The notes beneath the pieces are model-generated. The model was not told the origin of the DNA. It did not search any database and was given only the letters and a program-made list of their open reading frames with translations. 64,000 nt of DNA from Gordionus sp. m RMFG-2023 (Eukaryota > Nematomorpha > Gordioida > Chordodea > Parachordodidae), in assembly GCF_954871325.1 (NCBI RefSeq), contig NC_088775.1, forward strand, positions 51,003,561 to 51,067,560, read 5' to 3'. A program made the translations under genes and the position numbers. Shown here one piece after another: positions 40,361 through 50,511 of this stretch (positions within the stretch are counted from its first letter, which is position 1; the number at the start of each line of letters is the position of its first letter).

Positions 40361-41294
40361 AAAAAGGACTTGTGTGATGGAAGAAGTGTAAAGATGTCCT
40401 CGAGTTTAAGGAGTATGTCAAGTGTGGAATGAAGAAAGGTGCGTATTGCCTCGTGTCCTCCTACTGGCGATCCTAGATGTGTTAATTCAACGCTTGATGT
40501 GAATTTGAAATCGTGAGTGTTGGGAGCATTAGAATTTAAATGTGAGAATTCAGATTTGCTCTGGTTAAGCGAAAGTGTAATGGCTGTGCCCATTTCTTTA
40601 ATTATGTTGACTGCTTTGGCAATTTCACTACAGGGACCACTCAAGATTCCATCATCAATATACCAAACCTGGAGCGATAGAGTACATGAAGAGTTTATTG
40701 ATTTTATCATGTCATTGATTCCAAGACTAAAGAGAAGGGATCCGAGAGCGTCACCCTGTTGGATACCCTCGACAAAAAGTATCTTTTTTTGTTGAATTGT
40801 AAGATTGTTGGTGATTGGTAGCAAGAGAAAAGAAATTTGGTGTAAGCGAGGAAATGGAAGCAAGTTGAATGTAGGAACGTGTTGCGCGAAAGAGTGTTGT
40901 AGACGTTAGAGAAGTCAATTTTTACTAGGGATTCGTTTTTTGGGTTATTTTCAAGGTGAATTCTTGTTAAGTGCACAGCAGCTTCACACCCACCAGGTAT
41001 CCCTACACCAAGTTGGTAGGGGCTTAGAATGTGTGCGGCATCGTGTTTGATTCTAGATGAGATTAATTTAGCGACCAATCTACGGTAATATGAACCAATG
41101 GCGATGGGCCGAATGTCCTTGTTTGGTTTTTGGAGTGCGATGAGTCTGGCACCGAAGATTAAGGGGGTAATAAAGCTGGGTACGTCTCCATTTAGGATTT
41201 TGTTGACTAAGTTTGTGATTTTAGTAAGAATTGAAACCTGTGTACAGATCACAGGAGAGGTAATGTCCTGTAAAAAAAATTGGTCTAATCCCAT
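40354..41294 (-). pseudogene. LINE reverse transcriptase domain, frameshifted
   Basis: Reverse transcriptase motifs occur in the expected order. RLIALQKPNKDIRPIAIGSY is the fingers block, LGVGIPGGCEAAVH is the family-specific block, and VKIDFSNVYNTLSR holds the first catalytic Asp of motif A. GIQQGDALGSLLFSLGI is motif B, and VWYIDDGILSG is motif C with the catalytic YIDD. LSLNQSKSE and LTHLGSPVGG are motifs D and E. The domain copies RNA into DNA at a nicked target site. A frameshift near 40,800 moves the reading frame between motif A and motif B, and the copy is inactive. Catalytic Asp residues are retained, so the decay appears moderate. Confidence 0.9.
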
Positions 41295-41299
41295 CTAGA

Positions 41300-41742
41300 C
41301 CATGAGCCGAATCCCGATGAAAAGATAGGATTGCTTTCGTTACTTCTTCCTGTGTGAAGTCTGCTGCACAAAGGGAGTAGGGTTGGGGCAATATTGGAAT
41401 AAATGTTGTTGTGGGATGCTTTGATCGAAGCTTAATTAAGGTTTCTAAATTGGATTTCGCCAGAGTGTCATTGGTTGAAATGAGTTTGAGGGCCCCTTTG
41501 ATATTAAGACTGTCAATTTTCTTCGAAATCAATGAGGCTTTTTGTTGAAGTGGGGTTATTTTTTTTTTGTTTTTGGGATGTCTGGAGATTTGGGACTCAT
41601 GAAGATGAGTGTTGATGTTTAAACAGGCATCTTTTATTTGTTGAGTTAAGGATTTTTGGAGTGATATGTCAGGTATTTTGAAAGTATTGTACCCAAAGTT
41701 TAGAAATTTTAACCATTCTTCTTCATTGTTAAAATTTTGCAA
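41300..41742 (-). pseudogene. LINE linker region before the reverse transcriptase
   Basis: The frame contains EEWLKFLNFGYNTFKIPD, typical of the pre-RT region of this LINE family, a Lys-rich basic stretch (HPKNKKKITPLQQKAS), and HRDSAHGLDGIRPIFF, which matches the SxGLDGxRPxHL block immediately before RT motif 1. It lies in the same frame as the zinc-finger segment but is separated from it by stops, and it shifts frame against the following RT block. No independent function is expected. Confidence 0.75.
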
Positions 41743-41889
41743 AAGAGAAGATATGCAGTTGCTGAGAGATTTAGCTACTTGTATTCTCGCTCCTTTGGGT
41801 ATTCTCGTTATGATACTTGGTTTTGTGGAGTTAAGAAAAATATCTGAGAATGGGGGATCTATGAGAGGGAGGGGAAGCGAGTAAGTGAT

Positions 41890-42174
41890 CTAAGAAAGAG
41901 GCTTGTGTTTTGAATGAGGACACCTGTTAGAGATTGGTCCATGAACAAAAAATTCTCCATCATTTGTTAAATGTATTGGTTTCAGGCAGGATGGGCAGAT
42001 TTTGCGTTCATGGGGGATGGCCATAGGTGTAAAAAAAATGCTGCCAATAATAAAGCAAAAGCGCCTGTGAAAGGTCTGTTGATTGATATGCAAAAATAGC
42101 GAAGGAATAATGAATATATATGTCAGAAAAATCGAGCAACGAGCGAGAAAGTTGCTCAATATGAGAGGTTTCAA
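41890..42174 (-). pseudogene. LINE N-terminal zinc-finger segment
   Basis: The last third of this 94-codon frame reads CPSCLKP, then FVHG, then NRCPHSKHKP. This is a C-x2-C...H...C zinc-binding pattern of the kind found at the N-terminus of these LINE proteins, where it is thought to help recognise target DNA. The first ~55 residues are hydrophobic and atypical, so the true start may be downstream or lost. The zinc-finger frame ends just before 41,890 and the next recognisable part starts beyond a stop, so the ORF is broken here. AT-rich sequence upstream of 42,180 shows no clear promoter. Confidence 0.65.
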
Positions 42175-42180
42175 ATAAAA

Positions 42181-42570
42181 AAAAGGATTAATTATAATAA
42201 TTTGTTAGTTAATTTTTAACACTCGTTTCACTGTAAATGAACCTTTAAAAAAATAATTATATTATATAATAAATATAATCAGATTTAATTTAAGTTTTAA
42301 TAAAAAACTAATTATTTATTTTAAGAGGTTTTATTACATTCCTATAAAAAGAAATTTTAATTTTTAATACACAAAAAAGTTTATTTATTTATAAGGAAAA
42401 GTTTTATTGTTGTGTTTATTACATAATATAGTTAGGTAAGTGTTCTTCACTTAAAAAAAACGGTTGGTATAATAAGAAAGAAATATTGTTATTGATCATT
42501 TAAATAATTATGATTTTGTTCAGTTTGTTTTTGAATAAAAAATTTTAATTTCTTTAACCCGCCCGCGGAT
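42181..42570. other. AT-rich spacer, no gene seen
   Basis: AT-rich sequence between the LINE 5' end and the next hAT-like terminus. The last 30 bp (TTTCTTTAACCCGCCCGCG) match the GC-rich CCCGCCC motif found again at 50,378-50,490. They appear to be the left remainder of a hAT end that was split by the 42,571-50,377 insertion. Confidence 0.5.
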
Positions 42571-42699
42571 CAGTGGCGTCACTGAGGGGGGGCGCAGGGG
42601 CTCGACCCCCCTGGAAAATTTGAATAGCCTCCTGAAGCATAAAAATTTTTTAATGGAATCTTAACCCCTTGAACTAAAATAAATTTTTTTGATTGCCCC

Positions 42700-44064
42700 C
42701 TGAAAGATTTTCTCTTAAGTAAAATATAGATTTAATTTTATTATTTAAAAATTAATAAGACTATCTAAATATTTATTAAATGAATACTATTTTAAAAATT
42801 AGCATAAATTAATACAATATAAATTATATTTTCACTATGTCAGCTAGCAATCCAATTTTATTTTAGAAATAGAATATCAATATCACTCACTAAATATTAA
42901 TTTAGCATTAACAGTTAAAGCTTAATTGACTATTATTATTTAGATTATTTTATAACCCTAATTAAATAAATATAATCATTTATTAATTGAAAACTAAAAA
43001 ATTTAATATTGTAATTAGCAGAGTTCAAAATGACTAATCAACTGTATATTTATATCATACATATTCCTAAAAATATTTTCAAGGTCCAAATATGTACAAT
43101 AAATAGTAAGTAAGTAGACATAGAGTTTATAATCCTCTATTATATACAGTTGTTTATAAAATATTAGATAAAATGCCAATTTTATAGACGTATTTGACAG
43201 TTATAATATATTACAGCTAATACTATAATGAATTATACTAATAAATGCTATTATATAATAAATATATTAAAATTTGCTTTCAAGTATATAACGCCATCTA
43301 TTTAGTTACATATAATTTTAAAAATTAAACATTTTATTATTCATCCTACAATAGATGTAATAAATTTGATATCTTTTCTGTTCTTTTTTACGTTAGGAAG
43401 GCTATTTTTTTCTATTTCAAAAAAAGTTTTGAGTTAAATTTTTAATATGGTATATTTTTGATATTTTTACAAACTACTATTTTTTAGATATAATATACCA
43501 ACTAGAAATGGTGCGACAATATATAAAATCTTAATTGTTTAATCATATCTTTCTGGTCCTTATTTTATAGTTCCAAAATGTTTCATTTCTAATATGGCAT
43601 CCTTGCCGTGTAAATAACTCAAGGCTTCAATATATTTGCACAATTATTTCTTCCAAAGATTTTTAGGGTTTTTATTTTATCAACATAATTTATTGTCATG
43701 TTAATTTAAATTTGTGATCAGTTGAAATAATTTATTTTAATGTTAATTGAGTATTAATTTGAATATCTATTGAAATGTTTTATTATATATACCAGATGAT
43801 TGTTATATATATTATATATTATTATTATTTGATTTTTTAAAAGTAGAAATAAAGTTAATTTAAAACTAAAAAAATAACTTATTTCTTTCAATAATAAATT
43901 CTGATACTAGTTTACATCGTGAGTGTCTGGGCTATTACTGCAAATTAACCAGCATCTATTATTTGTGTTGCTATGTAATTTAAGATTATTGCTACAACGG
44001 CTGAGAGCATATGATTGCATATTTTAGATAAACAATAATGGTCAACTGTGTAGTCGTTTATATA
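42700..44064. other. Interior of the hAT-like element, no gene seen
   Basis: AT-rich sequence with no convincing coding similarity on either strand, scattered short AT repeats and no structural RNA that I recognise. A weakly kinase-like string near 43,600 is not accepted as a gene. Confidence 0.5.
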
Positions 44065-44090
44065 GGGGAGACCAGGGCTAGTCGGCGCAA
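44065..44090. repeat. Left terminal inverted repeat of the pogo-like element
   Basis: 26 bp, identical to the reverse complement of 49,588-49,613. It is preceded by TA and followed by AGGGGCTTGTCGGTTCAT, whose GTCGGTTCAT recurs (inverted) near 49,396 in the right end. These are probable transposase-binding sites. Confidence 0.92.
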
Positions 44091-44397
44091 GGGGCTTGTC
44101 GGTTCATAGGATTTTATTTTAAAACCAGTAACGATTAAAAGTTGAAATTTTGTTCTAAAATAGAAACTTATAATATCCATATTTGGGGATAAAAATAATT
44201 TATAATATTTAGCTATTTAAATTTTTATCTGTTATGATGACATGTTTTTGACGTGAAAATTACAATATTTTTACTTAATATTATTAGGTTGTATTTAAAA
44301 ATTAAAAGTTTAAACATGACAAAATGGACATTATATGAGTTAAATATCTATTTTAATTTGGGAAAATTTCAGATTGATATCTAATGCTTAAATATAT

Positions 44398-44405
44398 GTT
44401 AAGAT
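44398..44405. repeat. Left 8 bp target-site duplication of the nested hAT
   Basis: GTTAAGAT, repeated exactly at 47,231-47,238 on the other side of the hAT. An 8 bp duplication is the hallmark of hAT insertion. Confidence 0.95.
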
Positions 44406-44426
44406 CAGGGACGAAGCGTCCATAGA

Positions 44427-44925
44427 AGCAAGGGAATCATTGCTTCCCTTGAAATTTTTTTTACAAAATTCTTAGATAAACTTAATATAATCTTTATACT
44501 ATGCTAAAAAAAAAAAATTACTTCCTTAAAATAATTAATATATTTCTTATAACATTAAAAATATTTATAATATTTTACTACGATAAAAAATTTACGTTAA
44601 AAAATTTACTATTATTTTTACTACGTTCAAAAATTTACTATTATTTTTACTACGTAAAAAAATTTACTATTATATTTACTATGTTAAAAAATGATGGAAG
44701 CAAATTTAATATTGCTTCTTTTCCTATAATAAATATACTAATAAATCATGATTCATACGATATTTTTTTGTAATTTTTTTATTACGTTAAAAAAAATATA
44801 CAAGAGGGAAGCAAATCTAATATTGCTTATTTTTTCAATAAATAAATAGAAAATCATGTTATCATATTGTTTAATTTTACGATTAAAAAATAAGCATTGG
44901 GGAAGCAAATAAAAAATTGCTTATT
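44427..44925. repeat. Hairpin-forming and short tandem repeats in the hAT 5' region
   Basis: Four AAGCAA...TTGCTT inverted repeats occur at about 44,427, 44,697, 44,808 and 44,902. The best is GAAGCAAATTTAATATTGCTTC, with a 7 bp stem and 8 base loop. Between the first two lies a ~31 bp tandem repeat (AAATTTACTATTATTTTTAC, about 3.5 copies, 44,580-44,690). They may be subterminal transposase-binding sites, a role known for hAT elements but not shown here. A short hydrophobic open frame over this stretch is a product of the repeats. Confidence 0.7.
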
Positions 44926-45008
44926 CTTTTATAAAAGAAAAATAAATTTTTTATATTAAATTTTTTTTCTTACTTTTTTAAAAAAAAATTTTTTTTCTTT
45001 AAATTAAT

Positions 45009-47149
45009 GTTTAATAATTGTAGTATTATTGAAAATTTATTAATATTATCAGCTCAAGAAATTTTGATACCAAAAAATTAATTATTGAAAAAGAAAGACC
45101 AAAGCCAATTTTAAGAAATTTAAAAAAAGAAATAAAATCTTGCATTCGTAATTTTTCTATCGATAAATATGAATGGCTCACTGGATGTGAATTTTCTAAT
45201 TCTCTATATTGTTGGTCATGCTTATTATTCCCAAAAGTAAAATATGTTTGGAATGATAGAGGATTTTCGGATATGAATAATTTTTCAAAGGCAGTTAAAT
45301 GACATGAAGAATCAACATCTCATTTGCAGTCGATGATTCAATTAAAAACATTTGGCGAAATTCGTATTGAAAATATGATAGATTCGATGCGCAAAATATC
45401 AATCGAACAGCATAATTCGAAAGTTAAATCAAATAGAGAAATATTGAAAATTTTAATCAATTCTATATGTTTTCTTGGAGTTCAGCAGCTCGCATTCCGT
45501 GGTGATGATGAATCACCTAATTCAGTAAATAGAGGAAATTATATTGAATTAATTTATTTGCTCGCGGAAGAAAATTTGCTATTAAAACATCATTTAGAAA
45601 ATAGTACAACTTTTATTGGACTATCAAGTGATATCCAAAATGATTTAATTAATTCCATTTCATATGTCTTACACCAAAAAATATTTGGTGAATTGGAAGA
45701 AACGGAATTTATAACAATAATATTAGATGAAACAATTGATATAAATAATAAATCCCAACTGGCTGTAGTAGTTCTTCGATATGTTTTAAATAACGGGACA
45801 TTATATGAAAGATTTATTGAATTCTTTGATGTTACAATGCATCGTGATGCTAATTCTTTATCAAAATTTGTCATTAAATTTTTGAATGATAAGAAAATTA
45901 TGAAAAAATTGATAGGTCAAAGTTGCGATGGCGCAGCTGTTATGTCAGGTGATTCACATGGACTGCAAGCAAAAATTAGAGACGTCAATCCTTCTGCACT
46001 TTATATTCATTGTTTTGCCCACAAGTTAAATCTTATATTATCAAAATCTTGCAGCAAAATTAAAGAATGTAAGGTTTTTTTTGCAACTTTATCTGGTTTA
46101 GCCAGTTTTTTTAGTACATCATCTAAGCGTACAGCAGAATTTGATAAATATGTTTAAAAAAAGATTACCACGAGTAGCCCCAACAAGATGGGAATACAAT
46201 CGGCTGGTTCAAACAGTTTTCAATTATTTGAAGGATCTAGTCGTTTTTTTTGAAAGTATGATTGATGAAGAATCGATATTGTTTGGGATAATGATATTCT
46301 AATAACATCTCGTGGCTATCTAAATATATTAAATGATGCAAATTTTCTAATTTTGTTATATTTTTTTCAAGAAGTTTTTCCAGAATCTGATTTATTATTT
46401 GATATACTTCAAACTAAATTTAACGATGTATCATATTGTCTTAAAAGTATTAACGATTTCAGAAATTCAGTTAAATCTAACATAGAAAACTTTGATGTTT
46501 TTTGGAGAAATTTAAATGTAAAGGAAAATATTGAAGACAATTTAGATAAAAAACGTAATAGATCCGGATTGCCTAATACAATAGAATTTTATAAAAATTG
46601 ATAATTAAAATAATAGATACTATAATCAATGAAATTGATTTTCGGTTTGATACATTAAAAAATATCAAATTCGTCGAATTGTTAGATATTAGTAAATTTC
46701 AAATATTTAATCAAAATTTCCCAAAATATTTATTAGACAATTTAAATGACACTTATTCTCAATTTTTCGACTTACACAAGCTGGAAACCTAATTAAAGGT
46801 AGTGTTTCGTGACGATGAATTTAGAAAGAGAAAAAATGTTTATGAAATACTTGAATTTTTAATTAATACCGATTTGATGAAAAGTTTTAAAGAGTTTTTT
46901 AAATTATACAAATTCATTTTAACTTTGGCTGCAACAACAGCAAGTGCAGAACGGGGGTTTTCATTTTTAAAAATAATCAAATCTTATTGTAGAAACAGAA
47001 TGAGTCAAAATCGATTATCGAATCTAGCTTTGATTTCTATTGAAAAAAAATTATTGAAAAATTTAAAATCTAGCAATAACTTTTATAATTCAGTACTTGA
47101 TCATTTTACTCAAAAACAAAGACGAATTCTGCTTATTTATAAATCTTAA
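45009..47149 (+). pseudogene. hAT transposase, TTF zinc finger/DUF4371 type
   Basis: This is the relic of a DNA-cutting transposase. The TTF-type zinc finger region is seen as IDKYEWLTGCEFSNSLYCWS, with CLLFP, followed by DMNNFSKAVK and a TGA where RHEESTSHL is expected (45,300). The catalytic core begins at about 45,324, with VVVLRYVLNNG and GQSCDGAAVMSG (second catalytic region), then ALYIHCFAHKLNL and, after a frameshift at about 46,157, RVAPTRWEYN. The C-terminal dimerisation block is ATTASAERGFSFLKIIKSY and NRLSNLALISIE (46,930-47,045). The frame changes near 45,080, 46,157, about 46,290 and 46,600, giving around five disruptions. The family resembles ZMYM1-like proteins of animals. Confidence 0.92.
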
Positions 47150-47230
47150 TTTTTTATGGTTTGACTAATAAATAAAATAAAGAAATTTTTTGATGGCTTC
47201 TCTAGTAGTAAACTTGACGCCTCGTCACTG

Positions 47231-47238
47231 GTTAAGAT
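47231..47238. repeat. Right 8 bp target-site duplication of the nested hAT
   Basis: GTTAAGAT, identical to 44,398-44,405. Confidence 0.95.
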
Positions 47239-47277
47239 CATATTAGTAATATTACCACAATTGAGGTTAGTTAAATC

Positions 47278-47297
47278 GTGGCTTGTCGGCGCAATCA
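47278..47297 (+). promoter_or_regulatory. Internal copy of the pogo terminal motif before the start codon
   Basis: TCGTGGCTTGTCGGCGCAAT lies 22 bp upstream of the transposase ATG (47,320). GTCGGCGCAA is identical to the inner part of both terminal repeats, and GGCTTGTCGG also occurs next to the left terminus. If the terminal motif binds transposase, this site could allow the protein to repress its own expression. That role is inferred. Confidence 0.5.
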
Positions 47298-47429
47298 ATC
47301 AATTAATATTTATAATATAATGGTACGTAAATATATCCGCAAAATTCAAAATCGAAAGATTTTTAATAAATCTGATTACGAAGAAGCTATTAAACTATAT
47401 CAAAATAATAACTCATCAAGAAAAGTATA

Positions 47430-48050
47430 ATCTATTACAGGTTAAAATATAATATAATATGTAGTGTATATATAATAATAATTATTATATAAATTCATTA
47501 ATATAATTTTTCATAATATACATTTCAATTTTAATATGATATCAGACCTAAATAAATATCTTGCAAACTAAAATCTTCATATATATTGTAATAATATAAT
47601 ATATATTTATATTATATTGATATTATAATATATATTGTTATTATATATTGTCAAACATACATTTTTAGTATATAAATTTTAGTCTGATAATAAGATCAAT
47701 TATTTAAAATGAATTATATCTATCAAACACATATTTTTATACATTTCTATTATAATTGACAATAAATATGATTTAAATTAATACATTTTATTGAGTATGA
47801 ATTTAGTATATATAAATTTTAGCCTGATAATAAGATCAGGCTTAATATTTATATATATATAGTAAACTAATATTTTTTATATACATATATTATAATTGGC
47901 AATATATAATATGATTCAAATTAATAGATTTTATTGGATATGAAAATTTTAGTTATCATGATATAATTTTGACCTGATAACAAGGTCATATGATATTATA
48001 TATTTAAATATAAAATTAAATAAATTTTGAATAAACTTATTTTTTATTTT
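47430..48050. repeat. Intron-like AT-rich stretch with degenerate ~145 bp repeats
   Basis: CTGATAATAAGATCA and relatives recur near 47,683, 47,823 and 47,971 with ATAAATTTTAG before them, a period of about 140-150 bp. The middle copy, CCTGATAATAAGATCAGG, is an inverted repeat (CCTGAT/ATCAGG). It is flanked by the two helix-turn-helix coding parts, so it is probably the intron of the pogo transposase gene. Splice sites are degraded. Confidence 0.55.
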
Positions 48051-49056
48051 ATTAAGTATACCCACAACAAATTTTTTAAGATACTACAAAAAATATAAAA
48101 TTTCTGGAACTATGCCCAAGATAGGCCAAAATAATAAACAAAAAATTTTTGATGATGATGAAGAAAATAAAATTGTTGATTACTTTAATACCTGTAATTT
48201 ATAATATGGATGAAACAGGCTTAATAACAGTGCAAAATCCATCAAAAATTGTTGCGCAGAAGGATCAAAAACAAGTCGGAGCCATCACTTCTGCAGAGCG
48301 AGGCACTCTAGTGACAATGGCGCTGGCTGTTAATGCCTTAGAAAATTATCTTCCCCCAATGTTTATTTTTCCACGAAAAAAATTTTATAATCATTTTATT
48401 AGAGACGGTCCTCAGGGATGTATTGGTGCATCCAACGGATCAGGGTGGATGCAAGAGGATGAATTCATAATGTTTTTAAGTCATATTGTTTCTCATACCA
48501 GATGCAGCCAGAAATATAAAATTTTGTTTATTTTGGATAATCATATATCCCACCAATCTTATCATGCTATTCAATATAGTATAGATAATGGGATAATACT
48601 TCTATCTCTTCCTCCACACTGTACTTTATAATATTGGTAGGGATTCGTGGATGCGAAATCATCGTGGGATCTCTCTTTCCCTTTATGATATTCCCTCTAT
48701 TATAAGGATATTTTACCTTTGGCAGCCTCCTCAAGAATATTCAAAAGGGATTTGAATCTTGTGGAATATACCCATATAATGAAAATAATTATCAGGAGGA
48801 GGATTTTATTCCTTCATCAAATTCGTTTTAATTAGGAGAAAGTCTTGGAAATCATCCTTCAGATTCTCAGTTATGTCTATTCCTAGCTCATCAATCGATT
48901 CTCTTCCCAAAATTTTTCCTTCTTCCTAGCCCCTCATTTACTTCTAATAATCTTCCTATCCCTTCAAACATTAATCTCCCAGGCCCATCATCTATACCGA
49001 TCCCTATTTCTCATAATTCGCAAAATAAAGTAATAAGGAAAAAAAAGGCCGCGATC

Positions 49057-49284
49057 TTGACCTCACCCCCATTCAAGAGGAAAGTTCTTTTAAAAGAGAA
49101 GAATAAAAAACCAAAAAAAAATATTGTTAAAAATTTAATCAAAGATGTATGTATTATTTGTAAACAGGATTATAAAAATTTCCATAATTTTGAAGATTGG
49201 TTTCAATGTAGAGTATGTAAAGGTTGGGCGCATGGATCCTGTGCCAAAAAAGATTGTTATTTTATTTGTAATAATTGTAAATAG
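49057..49284 (+). pseudogene. PHD-like zinc finger tail of the pogo transposase
   Basis: A Lys-rich linker (KRKVLLKEKNKKPKKN) precedes CIICKQDYKNFHNFEDWFQC, then RVCKGWAHGSCAKKDCYFIC and NNC. The Cys4-His-Cys3 arrangement and the WxxC...CxxWxHxxC core are those of a PHD finger. Such fingers, known as histone-tail readers in other proteins, are found at the C-terminus of some animal pogo/jerky-like transposases. All zinc ligands are present. It is not a separate gene: it follows the broken transposase core in the same element. Confidence 0.8.
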
Positions 49285-49587
49285 AACATTATATAAATAA
49301 AGAATTATAGTTATATATTAAAATCTGAAAAAAAAATTTTTTGTCTCATAGGAAGCCTAATAAACCACTTGATTCGACTAGCCCCATCGATGAACCGACT
49401 AACCACGAGTTTGGGGCTACTAGGTTCAAAAAATGACTTTTACTAAAACATTTTTAGAGAAAAAAATATTAGATATTTAAAAAATATAACAGCCTATATT
49501 TATAGATAGATGTTTAAGGTATCGATTGGTATTTTGTAAGATTCTATATGATAATTATTTTCGGAGCTATGATGATTTTGACAAAAA

Positions 49588-49613
49588 TTGCGCCGACTAG
49601 CCCTGGTCTCCCC
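49588..49613. repeat. Right terminal inverted repeat of the pogo-like element
   Basis: 26 bp perfect match to the left end in inverse orientation, followed by the TA target duplication. Subterminal ACTAGCCCC and ATGAACCGACTA motifs at about 49,378-49,402 echo the terminal sequence. Confidence 0.92.
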
Positions 49614-49615
49614 TA

Positions 49616-50069
49616 TTATATATCATTTAAAATGGATGATAATCTTTTAGAAACTTAATATCTCACAATAATTTTCTCCTTACTTATCTAGCTACCAATA
49701 TGTCATCTAAAAGGAAGCTCTAACCACTTAAAAGTTTTATAATTTGGATTGATCGTTTATACTCTCTTCTTAAAGAATTGTTGATTTGGTTTAGGCCCAT
49801 AAATTTTTCCTTATTAGTCTATTCTATAACAGAGAGTTATATTAGTTTGATAACCTTTTGTCAATGTAAGTTGCTAAGAATTATATTATTGCATTATGGG
49901 GTTTTTGAAAACTATTATCAATTGAGGCATATGTATGAATTAATTAAAAAAATTTATCACTTGTAATTCTTTAGATGCAAATTTTTTTTTATATCAGCAA
50001 TCGAAAATATTTTATACTGTAATAAATAGATTTTGTATTAAAAAATTTTTATCTTGTATTGTTTTAATT
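49616..50069. other. Right interior of the hAT-like element, no gene seen
   Basis: AT-rich. A 62-codon open frame at 49,778-49,966 has no recognisable similarity and no supporting context, so I do not call it. Confidence 0.5.
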
Positions 50070-50232
50070 ATTTATATGCTTATTTTGTATGTATAATATA
50101 ATAAATGAGAAAATTAAAGTATTTATATGCCAGTTTATTTTTTATGCATAATATAATAAATGAGAAAATTAAAATATATAATTATATGCCAGTTTATTTT
50201 GTATGCAATATAATAAATGAGAAATTAAAATT
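50070..50232. repeat. Minisatellite, ~58 bp unit, about three copies
   Basis: ATAATATAATAAATGAGAAA followed by ATT and a TATGCCAGTTTATTTT linker recurs near 50,092, 50,151 and 50,207. Confidence 0.75.
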
Positions 50233-50377
50233 CAGAATAATTGTTCAGATTTAACAAATTTAAAAAAAGTATAATATATTAATATAAAACCGGCCGAAGT
50301 CCGGGCAAAAGCGGACATACCCCATAAAATTTTTTTAGTTGAGCCCCCTGAGATTGTAAAGGCTAGCAACGTCCCTG

Positions 50378-50511
50378 CCGCCCATTGTTTAAATTTCTTA
50401 ACCCGCCCATCAACCCATCCGCCCATGGTTTCAAAAATTTTTTAACACGCCCGCCTGTCCGTTTTTGAAAAAAATTTTGCCCGCCCCCCACCCAATGCAG
50501 ACCTCTAGTTC
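50378..50511. mobile_element. GC-rich terminal fragment of a BED-type hAT
   Basis: Repeats of the type TTAACCCGCCC, CCATCCGCCC and TTGCCCGCCCCCC end at GCAGACCTCTA (50,501-50,511). Read in reverse, the terminus TAGAGGTCTGC and the GGGCGGG repeats fit the Ac-like hAT terminus pattern. Its left remainder seems to lie before 42,570. No opposite end or target duplication was found. Confidence 0.5.

Larger units (their letters stand above)
39190..42180 (-). mobile_element. Decayed LINE with a restriction-like-endonuclease type C-terminus
   Basis: A nearly full-length single-ORF non-LTR retrotransposon lies on the minus strand. In order from its 5' end it has an N-terminal C2HC-type zinc finger (about 42,050-41,895), a linker region, reverse transcriptase, a thumb region, a CCHC knuckle with an RPDG...WD motif, and a conserved tail ending near 39,242. 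The coding sequence is split over all three minus frames with at least five frameshifts or stops, so it is inactive. No poly(A)/poly(T) tail or target duplication is evident. The linear set of motifs matches a family common in invertebrate genomes. Its clade assignment (R2/R4/Utopia-like group) is inferred from the endonuclease-like C-terminus. Confidence 0.85.
44406..47230 (+). mobile_element. hAT element (ZMYM/TTF type), complete ends, broken ORF
   Basis: The element is 2,825 bp. Its left end CAGGGACGAAGCGTC and the reverse complement of the right end, CAGTGACGAGGCGTC, match at 13 of 15 positions, and an exact 8 bp duplication (GTTAAGAT) flanks it. The interior encodes a TTF zinc-finger/DUF4371-type hAT transposase on the plus strand. 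The exact target duplication shows a fairly recent insertion, later than the pogo-like element it interrupts. It sits between the pogo left terminus and the pogo start codon. Confidence 0.95.
47320..49284 (+). pseudogene. Pogo-like transposase with C-terminal PHD-like finger
   Basis: The first exon (47,320-47,427) encodes MVRKYIRKIQNRKIFNKSDY then EEAIKLYQNN, the start of a psq-type helix-turn-helix, ending at a GTATAA donor-like site. After a ~630 bp AT-rich intron-like stretch the second DNA-binding part reads LRYYKKYKISGTMPKIGQNN (about 48,070-48,195). The DDE_1 core follows directly: NMDETGLITV (first Asp), TLVTMALAVN, FILDNHISH (second Asp) and LSLPPHC, ending at 48,629. The block expected between helix-turn-helix and core is missing, and so is the QPLD region holding the third acidic residue. 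Decayed SKGFESCGIYP-type sequence and a PHD-like finger (49,057-49,284) close it. Confidence 0.85.
44065..49613 (+). mobile_element. Pogo-like (Tc1/mariner superfamily) element, interrupted by a hAT
   Basis: The ends are perfect 26 bp inverted repeats beginning GGGGAGACCAGGGCTAGTCG and ending GCGCAA, flanked by TA on both sides (44,063-44,064 and 49,614-49,615), the usual Tc1/mariner target duplication. Just inside, both ends carry further GTCGGTTCAT motifs in the same orientation relative to the terminus. Without the inserted hAT the element is about 2.7 kb. Its transposase is of the pogo/Tigger/jerky type with a C-terminal PHD-like finger. The coding part is internally deleted and interrupted, so the copy is dead, although its ends are intact and could be mobilised in trans. 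Confidence 0.9.
42571..50377. mobile_element. Candidate hAT-like element containing nested insertions
   Basis: The left terminus CAGTGGCGTCACTGAGGG and the reverse complement of the right terminus, CAGGGACGTTGCTAGCC, share a hAT-like CAGnGnCGTnnCT pattern. Flanking octamers are CCGCGGAT (42,563-42,570) and CCGCCCAT (50,378-50,385), agreeing at six of eight positions, as an aged target duplication might. Both flanks belong to the same TTTCTTAACCCGCCC type of sequence, which supports a single insertion into one target. After removing the pogo-like element, about 2.25 kb of AT-rich, non-coding interior remains, so this would be a non-autonomous copy. Pairing of the two ends is inferred. Confidence 0.45.

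Noticed and set aside
43560-43690. Kinase-like minus-strand string (KYIEALSYLHGKDAI)
   Set aside because: Only about 12 residues fit, an upstream stop is near, and no HRD, DFG or other kinase motif follows.
44501-44773. 90-codon plus-strand open frame in the hAT leader
   Set aside because: It is a translation of short tandem AT repeats (repeated Tyr/Phe/Lys), with no similarity.
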